Made by a program: the position numbers and the translations under genes. A stretch of 64,000 nt of DNA from Yinghuangia sp045039925 (GTDB taxonomy: Bacteria > Actinomycetota > Actinomycetes > Streptomycetales > Streptomycetaceae): contig CP108400.1 of the NCBI GenBank assembly GCA_045039925.1, positions 10,230,001-10,294,000 of the forward strand. The letters run 5' to 3'. Positions 17,313 through 24,149 of this stretch are shown here, one piece after another. A model generated the notes under the pieces. The model was not told the DNA's origin and ran no database searches. It saw only the letters and a list, made by a program, of their open reading frames with translations. Within the stretch, counting starts at the first letter, position 1, and each line of letters begins with the position of its first letter.

Positions 17313-17695
17313 CGGTGGCGCCGGGCATCACGGTCCCTGGGTCCATGTCGCCCGGGTAACTACCCGCATTCGGGCGTTTCATCACATCTCGGATGTTCCA
17401 CCGAGGCATCCGGGTCAGTTCCCGGGCCCGGAGCGGGCTCGGATCGGCTCGGACCGGGCTCGGACCGAGCTGGGAGCGGAGTTGGGCCGAACCCGGACTT
17501 CACCGGACCGGACGGGGACCGGACGCGGGCCGGACCCTGACTGGACTCGCGTCCCCAGGTCGGGGCGCGCTTGTTCGGAGCATCGGGCGGGGCAGACTGG
17601 TGCACTTAACGTATAGAACAGGTCGAACAACGATCAAAAAGCGTCAGCAGCGGCCGCGGCGCAGACCTCGATTCCGCCCGCGAACCGCCGACGGG
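17313..17695. other. Gap upstream of rbpA
   Basis: No gene is seen. Between about 17415 and 17540 there are degenerate repeats of GGCTCGGACCG type, and near 17600-17645 a short AT-richer patch (TTAACGTATAGAACA) stands out from the GC-rich background. The patch could be a promoter, but no reading frame follows it. Confidence 0.4.
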
Positions 17696-20638
17696 TCACC
17701 CCGGCTCGACCAGCTCCGCCCACACCACTTTCCCCGTATCCGTCGGCCGCACCCCCCAGTCCGCCGCCAGCGCGGCCACGATCATCAGACCCCTGTGCCG
17801 CTCGTCACCCTCCGCCGCGACCATCCGCCGCGGCAACCGCCCGTCGTGGTCCGCAACCTGGACCACCAGGCGCCCTGGACGGTGGCCCAGCCGCAGCTCC
17901 ATCGGCGTACGCGCGTGCTCCACCGCGTTCACCACCAGCTCCGTCACCACCGAGCACGCCGCGTCCCCCAGCCCCGGCAGCCGCCACTGCGCCAGCACCG
18001 ACCGCGCGAACGACCGCGCCTCCCGCGCCGCCTTCGGTGTCGGCGGCAACTCCAGCGCCGCGGCGCGCTCGCGGCCCTCCCGCGCCCGGACCAGCAGCAG
18101 CGCCACGTCGTCGTGCTCGCGCCCGGTCAGCATCCCGCCCATCAGCCGGTCGCAGGTGTCCTGCACCCCGTCCGGATTGCGCGCCGCCCCGCCCACCTCG
18201 GCCGTGAACAGCTGCAACCGGTCCGTCAGCGACACGTCGTGCCGCTCGACCAGCCCGTCCGTGTAGAGCAGGAGACGGTCGCGCGCGCGGAACACCACGT
18301 CCGCGTCCTCGAACGTCGTGCCCTCCACGCCCAGCGGCACCCCGAGGTCGTCGTCCAGCAGCCGCACCGTGCCGTCCGCCGTGATCAGCGCCGGCGGCAG
18401 GTGCCCCGCGTTCGACCACCGCATCGAGTCGTGCCACGGGTCGTAGACCGCGTACACGCACGTCGTGATCTGGTCCTCCGCACCCATCCCGGCCATCAGC
18501 CGGTTCAGATGCCGCATCACCTGGGCGGGCGGCAGGTCCATCACCGCGTACGCCCGCACCGCCGTGCGCAACTGCCCCATCACCGCCGCCGCGGCCAGCC
18601 CCCGGCCCATCACGTCGCCGATCACCAGCGCGACCCGCCCGGCCGACAGCGGGATCACGTCGAACCAGTCGCCGCCCACCTGCGAACCCCGCGCTCCCGG
18701 CAGATACCGGCACGCGATCTCCAGGGCCTCGATGTCCGGCAGCTCCGTCGGCAGCAGCGAACGCTGCAACCGCACCGCCGTGTCGCGCACGCTCCGGTAC
18801 AGCCGGGCGTTCTCGATCGCCGCCGCGGCCTGCGACGCGATCCCCAGGGCCAGTTGCTCGTCCCGCTCGGTGAAGATGTCCGGCTTCGAGTGCGAGAACG
18901 CGAACGTCCCCAGCCCCTTGCCCTCCCGGCTCACCACCGGCACGCCCAGGTAGCTGCGGACCGGCAGCGCCTCCGGGTCCGCGGCCACCGGCGCCGGGTG
19001 CCACCGCCCCGGATGCTCCGCGACGTCCCCGGACCGTACGACCGCCTCGGCCAGGTGCGCGAGCGTCAGCCGGACCCCGGGGTCCGGCAGCAGCGGGTGC
19101 GGGGTGTCGCCCCGCACCGCGGCGGCGTGCCGGATCGCGTCGAGCCCGTCGGCCGTGTCGCAGTCCCGGTACAGCAGGATCCCGTGCTCGGCGGCGATCA
19201 CCTTCGTGGCCGCGTCGGTCGCGGTCTGCACCAGTTGGTCCAGGTCCAGTTCCCGGGTCAGCTGCTGCCCGACGCTGTACAGCGTCTCCACGATGTGGGT
19301 CTCCTGCTCGAGGCGGCGCTGCTTGATGCGCAGTTGCTCGGCCTGCGTCCGTACGCGCCCCCGGTACGTCTCGACGGTGCGGGCCTGCTCGACCGACGTG
19401 TCCTCGGTGGCCGCGAGCAGCTGTTCGAGCGCGTCCAGGCGCGCGGCGGTCATCTGCCCGTTGCGCGGCGTCGGCACCGGGGTCGGCGGGGCGGGCAGCA
19501 GCGCCAGGCGGGTCGTGGCGGTCAGGCTGCGCAGCGCCTCGGCGGCGGAGGGCGGGATGTGGTGGCCGCTGTAGAGGAGGACGGCGAACAGCTCGCCGTC
19601 GGGGAGGGTGCCCGCGTACCCGAGCACCGTGCGGGTGCCGTGCAGCGCGGCCATCTGGTCGGGGATGTGCGCGATGGCGTGGCGCTCGGCGTCGGCGTCC
19701 GGCACGTCCGCGGACGGCGCGCCGGGCGGAAGCGGAAGGGGAACCGGTGCGGCCGCGGGGGAGGGGGCGGGCGCGGGCGTCACGGCTGGGGGCGCTGCCG
19801 CGGCCGCGCCGGGCGACGGGAGGTCGGGAACGGATCCCCGCGGGACGGTCTCAGGGACGCTCGCCGGGACGGCCCTGGGGAGCGTCTCGGCGATCGTTTC
19901 GGCGAGGGTCTCGCGGATGGTGGCGCGGACCGTCTCGGCGACAACGCCCGGAGCGGACGCGGGGAACGACAGCGCGGCGCCCGGCGGTGCGGGGATGGCG
20001 GCAGCCACCTGGGCCACCTGCGCGGGGTGTGCGCTGTTCGCCGCCGCGGCGGAATGCACCACGGAGTTCGCGGCGGCGTCCATGACGACGTCCAGGCCGA
20101 CGTCCAGGCCGACGTCCGGGCCGGCGGGAGGGGGCGCTGCCGGCTCGGAGAGCGCGAGTCCCGCGGGCAGCCCAGGAGGTCCGGGCGGCCGCGGCGCCGA
20201 CAGCGCCTCCGGCGGCCCGGCGGATTCCGGCGGGCGCACGGCCGGTACGCCGCCCCGCGGCGTCGCGTCGCCGCAGATCCCGAGGTCGCGCAGCACGGCG
20301 TCCAAGGCGGGGTGCAGCAGCGCGGGCGCGCCGGGGCCGGCCAGCGGGATCAGGTCGGGGGCGCCGGGGTGTCCGGGCCCGGGCTCGTATTCGCCGTCGC
20401 CCGACAGGAGTTCGAGGACGCGGTCGCCGGGGTCGCCGCCGCGGGGGCGGGCCGTGGCGTACACGCGTACGAGGCCGAGCTGCGGTGCGTCGGCCGCCGC
20501 GTCCGCGAAGGCGCCGCGCAGATGCCGGGCCAGGGCCCGGGCGGCCTCCTCTGGGGTGGTCGCGGCGGCCGTGGCCTGTCGCAGGTCGGAGCCGCAGACC
20601 ACGAGGTCGCTGGCGGTGAGGTTCGCGAGGTCGAACAC
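17696..20638 (-). CDS. GAF-SpoIIE phosphatase-HATPase regulator with split sensor domain
   Basis: The 980-residue protein has the layout of anti-anti-sigma phosphatases: a sensor region (about 1-400), a coiled coil (400-450), a GAF domain (451-610), a PP2C/SpoIIE domain (622-852; QRSLLPTELP, GGDWFDVIPL, GDVMGRGLAAAAVM, YTDGLVERHD) and a C-terminal HATPase_c anti-sigma-like domain (862-980; ELVVNAVEHAR, GLMIV). The sensor appears split: residues 1-118 and 316-400 look like two halves of one domain around a 200-residue Ala/Pro-rich insert. The GTG start has GAGGA 11 bases upstream. It probably controls a sigma factor by dephosphorylation; the partner is unknown. Confidence 0.88.
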   Translation of the reverse strand: MFDLANLTASDLVVCGSDLRQATAAATTPEEAARALARHLRGAFADAAADAPQLGLVRVYATARPRGGDPGDRVLELLSGDGEYEPGPGHPGAPDLIPLAGPGAPALLHPALDAVLRDLGICGDATPRGGVPAVRPPESAGPPEALSAPRPPGPPGLPAGLALSEPAAPPPAGPDVGLDVGLDVVMDAAANSVVHSAAAANSAHPAQVAQVAAAIPAPPGAALSFPASAPGVVAETVRATIRETLAETIAETLPRAVPASVPETVPRGSVPDLPSPGAAAAAPPAVTPAPAPSPAAAPVPLPLPPGAPSADVPDADAERHAIAHIPDQMAALHGTRTVLGYAGTLPDGELFAVLLYSGHHIPPSAAEALRSLTATTRLALLPAPPTPVPTPRNGQMTAARLDALEQLLAATEDTSVEQARTVETYRGRVRTQAEQLRIKQRRLEQETHIVETLYSVGQQLTRELDLDQLVQTATDAATKVIAAEHGILLYRDCDTADGLDAIRHAAAVRGDTPHPLLPDPGVRLTLAHLAEAVVRSGDVAEHPGRWHPAPVAADPEALPVRSYLGVPVVSREGKGLGTFAFSHSKPDIFTERDEQLALGIASQAAAAIENARLYRSVRDTAVRLQRSLLPTELPDIEALEIACRYLPGARGSQVGGDWFDVIPLSAGRVALVIGDVMGRGLAAAAVMGQLRTAVRAYAVMDLPPAQVMRHLNRLMAGMGAEDQITTCVYAVYDPWHDSMRWSNAGHLPPALITADGTVRLLDDDLGVPLGVEGTTFEDADVVFRARDRLLLYTDGLVERHDVSLTDRLQLFTAEVGGAARNPDGVQDTCDRLMGGMLTGREHDDVALLLVRAREGRERAAALELPPTPKAAREARSFARSVLAQWRLPGLGDAACSVVTELVVNAVEHARTPMELRLGHRPGRLVVQVADHDGRLPRRMVAAEGDERHRGLMIVAALAADWGVRPTDTGKVVWAELVEPG
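20087..20122. repeat. Twelve-base tandem repeat inside the phosphatase gene
   Basis: Three copies of GACGTCCAGGCC (the last with one change) lie in the low-complexity insert and encode the repeated GLDV residues. The reading frame is kept. Confidence 0.85.
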
Positions 20639-20880
20639 GGGCGTCCACGTCCTCGGCTGCGGTCCCGGGCGGTGTGTCGGTGGTCCATCATGGCGCGGGG
20701 CCCGGTCCGGTGCGCGCGGTTTGACATATTGAGAACCGCTTGGGCAGGAACAGTCGGATGCGGACGCATTAGGACGTCGGCCTCCGTACGTGCGCCGCCC
20801 ACGCGCCACCCATCTCGCACCTCTGTCGCACCCTTGTCACACCCGTGTGTCACGCCCGTGCCGCGCCGGGCCCGGAACGT
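20639..20880. other. Promoter region of the phosphatase gene
   Basis: No gene is seen. At 20716-20739 GCGGTT and AACCGC form an inverted repeat around the AT-rich TGACATATTGAG, about 80 bases before the phosphatase start. This is the only AT-rich patch here and a plausible promoter or operator. Confidence 0.4.
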
Positions 20881-20919
20881 GCCGTGGCCCCGCGAGGAAC
20901 ATCCTCCCGGGGCCACGGC
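20881..20919 (-). terminator. Strong hairpin after the FtsK-like gene
   Basis: Arms GCCGTGGCCCCG and CGGGGCCACGGC pair perfectly, with a further GAGG/CCTC pairing inside the loop. It lies about 150 bases beyond the FtsK-like gene's stop codon and upstream of the phosphatase gene. Confidence 0.75.
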
Positions 20920-21070
20920 CGCCACCAGCACATCTGGCGGTTATTCACTCGAACGGACTACGTCCGATGGTCACTTCCTGTTCCGGGGGCATCGCTGTCG
21001 GATCGGCTTTCGCCCGGTTCCGATCGCCCGGCGCCCACCACCTGTGGGCTGTCCGGTCCGCCGGGCGCGC

Positions 21071-22819
21071 TCAGAGCGACTTCACGAGCGACGGAGCCGA
21101 GCCCCCGCCCGCGTCCGACAGGCCCGCCACCGGGACGGTGCCCTCGGGCCGTCCGTCCGCCGCCGCGCCCACCCGGGCGCCGGAGCGCAGTACGGCGTCC
21201 GGCAGCAGGTCCAGGATCCGCCGCCGGTCCTGCTCGGGCGTGTCGTCCTCCAGCGGGTCCGGCGTGTACGGGGTCTGCAGCCGGATCACCGGACCCGCGC
21301 CGATCCGCGCGTACCCGCGTCCCGGCGGCATCGCGTCGCCGCCGGCGATGCCCGGCGCCGCGCCGAGCGCCGCGACGAGCGTGTCCACGTCCAGCGGTCC
21401 CAGCGCGATCCGGGTGTGCGTCTCGCCGAGCAGCCCCGGGTGCAGCCGGGCTAGCTGGGTGGGCCGTGCGGTGGTCACCACGCTGATGTGCGTGGTGCGG
21501 CCCAGGCGCAGCGGCAGGTCGAGGAGTTCGTACACGTCGGACGCCGACGCCCCGGTGGCGTCCGCGAGTTCGGCGGGTTCGTCGAGCAGCACCAGCAGCG
21601 GGCGCCGCGCGTCCTCCGGAACCGGTACGCCCGCCGCCTTCGCGTCGCCGATCGCCGCCGCCCGGCGCGTGGTCTCCGCGTGCAGCCACGTCAGCGTCTC
21701 GCGCACCTGGTCCGCCGTGGAGTCGACGCGCAGCACGCCGGCCCGACCCGCGAGGTACGCGAAGTCGCCCGACCCCGTCGCGTCGATCGCGATGAGGTCG
21801 CCGTCGCGCAACGCCTGGAGCGCGATGGTGCGCAGCAGGGTGGTCTTGCCGGACGCCGGTCCGGCGACGGCGAGCAGGTGCGGCGCGTTGGTGCGGGTCC
21901 CGGTGCGCCAGATGACCGGCGGCAGTTGCTGCACGTTCGCGGCGGAGGCGGGGGCCGCGTTCCCGGGCGCGGCGGCCATCGGGGCGGTGGTCTTGTCGAC
22001 CTGCGCGCCGACGGCGGGGTCGGCGTTCGGGGTCATCGACACCGGGATGAGGCGGTTGGTCGAACTGGCGTCGGTGAACCCGAGGACGATCTCGCAGGGC
22101 GCGGTCACGTAGTGCTGGGCGGGGACCGGGCCGGGGAGCGGCGGCAGCGCGGCGACGGTGAGGCGGTTGTTCTCGGTGTCCCAGTCGTACAGGTACTCGC
22201 GGGCGCGGCCGGCCTTGGCCTCGATGACGCGTTCGATGCGGGCGCGGGCGTCGGGGTCGTCGTCGGTGAAGTAGGGGGAGTAGCGCAGTTCGAGGCGGGT
22301 CAGGCGGTCGCCGTCGAACTCGTGGTGCTCGAACGCCTTGGCGTACTCGCCGCCGGGCACGAACAGCCCGGCCGGGTCGTGGTCGTCGGCCAGGTGCGGG
22401 ACGAGTCCGTTGTAGACGGCCTGGAGCCGGCCGTCGCCGGGCGGCGGGCCGGGCGGAGGCGGCGGCGTACGGTCGCGGCCCATCCACGCGGCCCCGGCCA
22501 TGACGGCGGCGACGGCGAGGAACGGCCCGAACGGCAGGAAGTAGAGCAGGACCGCGGAGACGGCGATGCCGACGGCGGCGGCTTTGCGCTTGTCGGACGG
22601 GGCCTCCTTCCACCACGTGCGGGCCCACGCGCCCTCGCGGCGCAGGCCGCGGCCGAGGTGGAGGAGCGGGGAGAACATGTCGCGGGCGTGGTGGCGTACG
22701 CGGCCCAGGTGGGCGCGGCTGTTGCTCAGTCCGGCCCGGGTCGCGTGCAGGCCGTTGCGGGTGGCGGCGGCGACGCGGCGGGGCAGGGTGGGCGCGGTGG
22801 ACGGCAGGGGGGACGGCAC
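21071..22819 (-). CDS. FtsK/TraB-like membrane ATPase
   Basis: The 582-residue protein has a basic N-terminus, two hydrophobic segments near residues 80-112 (GIAVSAVLLYFLPFGPFLAV and AVMAGAAWMG), a middle domain of about 130 residues and an ATPase core. The core has Walker A GPASGKTTLLR (about residue 313) and Walker B PLLVLLDEPAEL (about 407), then VVTTARPTQLARLHPGLLGETHTRIAL, which resembles FtsK/SpoIIIE and TraB DNA pumps. The GTG start has AGGAG upstream. A 64-residue membrane protein is encoded just upstream with a near-identical ribosome-site context. DNA or protein pumping is inferred, not shown. Confidence 0.7.
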   Translation of the reverse strand: MPSPLPSTAPTLPRRVAAATRNGLHATRAGLSNSRAHLGRVRHHARDMFSPLLHLGRGLRREGAWARTWWKEAPSDKRKAAAVGIAVSAVLLYFLPFGPFLAVAAVMAGAAWMGRDRTPPPPPGPPPGDGRLQAVYNGLVPHLADDHDPAGLFVPGGEYAKAFEHHEFDGDRLTRLELRYSPYFTDDDPDARARIERVIEAKAGRAREYLYDWDTENNRLTVAALPPLPGPVPAQHYVTAPCEIVLGFTDASSTNRLIPVSMTPNADPAVGAQVDKTTAPMAAAPGNAAPASAANVQQLPPVIWRTGTRTNAPHLLAVAGPASGKTTLLRTIALQALRDGDLIAIDATGSGDFAYLAGRAGVLRVDSTADQVRETLTWLHAETTRRAAAIGDAKAAGVPVPEDARRPLLVLLDEPAELADATGASASDVYELLDLPLRLGRTTHISVVTTARPTQLARLHPGLLGETHTRIALGPLDVDTLVAALGAAPGIAGGDAMPPGRGYARIGAGPVIRLQTPYTPDPLEDDTPEQDRRRILDLLPDAVLRSGARVGAAADGRPEGTVPVAGLSDAGGGSAPSLVKSL

Positions 22820-22978
22820 GGGGGCTCCTGGGGCGGCAGGGGTCTCTTGCTGGGTGGCGCAGCGTGGATCCGGGTGGTTCCGGGCGGATCCGGTTCAGGT
22901 TCCGCTTCTGGGTCCGGTTCCGGCGCTGCGGGACGGGACGTGTCGTGGGCTGCGCGTCGGCCTGGAGGTACGCGCAAG

Positions 22979-23005
22979 GCCCCGGCTCGTCACCGAGCCA
23001 GGGCC
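22979..23005. terminator. Hairpin between the mini-membrane-protein and ATPase genes
   Basis: GGCTCG-TCAC-CGAGCC is extended by GGCCC/GGGCC with one bulged base. In the minus direction it lies after the 64-residue protein gene and before the ATPase gene, so it may weaken read-through and set their ratio. Confidence 0.5.
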
Positions 23006-23070
23006 GGGTACGCGGGTGCCGCCGTGGGCGGGCGGCTCCGGACGTGCCGTGCAGCCGAGCGGTTACCGCA

Positions 23071-23088
23071 CTAGGGCGAACGCCCTAG
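23071..23088. terminator. Perfect 8-bp hairpin over a stop codon
   Basis: CTAGGGCG-AA-CGCCCTAG is an 18-base palindrome whose right arm contains the stop codon of the 64-residue membrane protein gene. A two-base loop is tight for RNA, so a protein-binding site is the alternative. Confidence 0.5.
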
Positions 23089-23279
23089 AAGTTCAGCCCG
23101 CCCAGGAGGCTGGCCAAGCTGTTGCCGCTGGCCTTGATGTGCGGGGCGATGGCGGTGCTGGCCAGGTAGAAGCCGAAGAGCGAGCAGACGAGCGCGTGCG
23201 AGATCTTCATCCCGTCCTTGCGGAAGAACAGGAAGGCGATGACGCCGAGCAGCAGGACTCCGGAAATGGACAGGACCAC
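23085..23279 (-). CDS. 64-residue two-helix membrane protein
   Basis: The protein begins with a hydrophobic helix (LSISGVLLLGVIAFLFF), a short RKDGMKISHA loop, and a second helix (LVCSLFGFYLASTAIAPHI), ending in KASGNSLASLLGGLNF. The GTG start is set by AGGAG 7 bases upstream. It is transcribed towards the FtsK-like ATPase gene, whose own GTG has the same CCCAGGAG context. I recall similar tiny proteins paired with FtsK-like ATPases in streptomycetes, possibly related to plasmid spread proteins, but cannot confirm this. A partner role to the ATPase is inference. Confidence 0.65.
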   Translation of the reverse strand: MVLSISGVLLLGVIAFLFFRKDGMKISHALVCSLFGFYLASTAIAPHIKASGNSLASLLGGLNF

Positions 23280-23675
23280 GGTGACTCCTGGGGGCGGTGC
23301 ACTGGGGTGTGCACGTGGTGCGGGTGGGACGACGGCAATCGCACGACGCCATGAACATCGAACATCACAAACATCACTGAAAGTGGTCTTATCCTTACAA
23401 ATGGTGAGATCGACGCAACCCGACAAATGGGTTCAATAACTACATAGAGCGCCTCGTCGGCCGTTGCCCGGCGGCGTTCTCGGGCACTCACCGCCCACAC
23501 GCACCGCCACGGCGAGTCCACCCGTACGGGCCAACCTCCGCCCGCGCCACGCCGCGACGACGCGGCCGCGTCTTCCGTAGGGTTGGCCCCGGCACGACGA
23601 ACGATGCGACGGCACGAGTCGCAGGTACAGCGGCAGCGGCAGCGACGAAAGGGCGTGAGCGCGGGTGGCGGTCCG
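23280..23675. other. AT-richer divergent promoter region
   Basis: This 396-base gap is clearly less GC-rich than its surroundings between 23330 and 23450. It holds three AACATC boxes at 23354, 23361 and 23370 and two ACAAATGG boxes at 23397 and 23423. No reading frame is convincing. It should contain the promoters of the mini-membrane-protein gene (minus) and the flavodoxin-fold gene (plus). Confidence 0.5.
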
Positions 23676-24128
23676 ATGACGGTTCTCCTGGTGGTGCACC
23701 ACAGCCCGTCTCCGACACTGGCCGAACTCCTGGAGTGCGCACTCACCGGAGCCCGCGACCCCGACATCACCGGCGTCGAAGTCCGGGTGCGCCCCGCCCT
23801 GGTGTGCTCACCGGTGGAAGCCCTCGAAGCCGACGCCTATCTGCTCGGCACCCCCGCCAACATCGGCTACATGTCCGGCGCCCTCAAGCACTGGTTCGAC
23901 CAGCTGCTCTACCTGGACGCGGAGGGCGCGCGGCGCAAGCCGTACGGCCTCTACGTGCACGGCAACAGCGACACCGCCGGTGCCGTCCGCTCGGTGGAGA
24001 CGGCCGCCGCGGCGATGGATCTGCGCCGCGTACGCCCGCCCGTCGAGGTCGTCGGCCCGGTCACCAAGGACGCCCGCGAGGCCTGCACCGAGCTCGGCGC
24101 CGTGGTGGCCGCCGAGGTGATGGAGTAG
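23676..24128 (+). CDS. Flavodoxin-fold / NADPH-dependent FMN reductase-like protein
   Basis: The 150-residue protein starts with a strand and phosphate loop, TVLLVVHHSPSPTLAELL, and has the FMN-contact segments LLGTPANIGYMSGALKHWFDQ and YVHGNSD, as in the WrbA/flavodoxin group. It probably binds FMN and transfers electrons or reduces a small molecule. ATG 23676 starts exactly at the conserved strand; a GTG at 23655 would add seven residues. It ends 21 bases before the convergent protease gene. Confidence 0.8.
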   Translation: MTVLLVVHHSPSPTLAELLECALTGARDPDITGVEVRVRPALVCSPVEALEADAYLLGTPANIGYMSGALKHWFDQLLYLDAEGARRKPYGLYVHGNSDTAGAVRSVETAAAAMDLRRVRPPVEVVGPVTKDAREACTELGAVVAAEVME

Positions 24129-24149
24129 CAGGCGCGCCGCGGTCGGGGG

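Noticed and set aside
17393..21454. Plus-strand open frame of over 1300 codons opposite the SpoIIE-type phosphatase
   Set aside because: It is Arg/His/Gln-rich throughout and mirrors the real minus-strand gene, which has GAF, PP2C and HATPase motifs.
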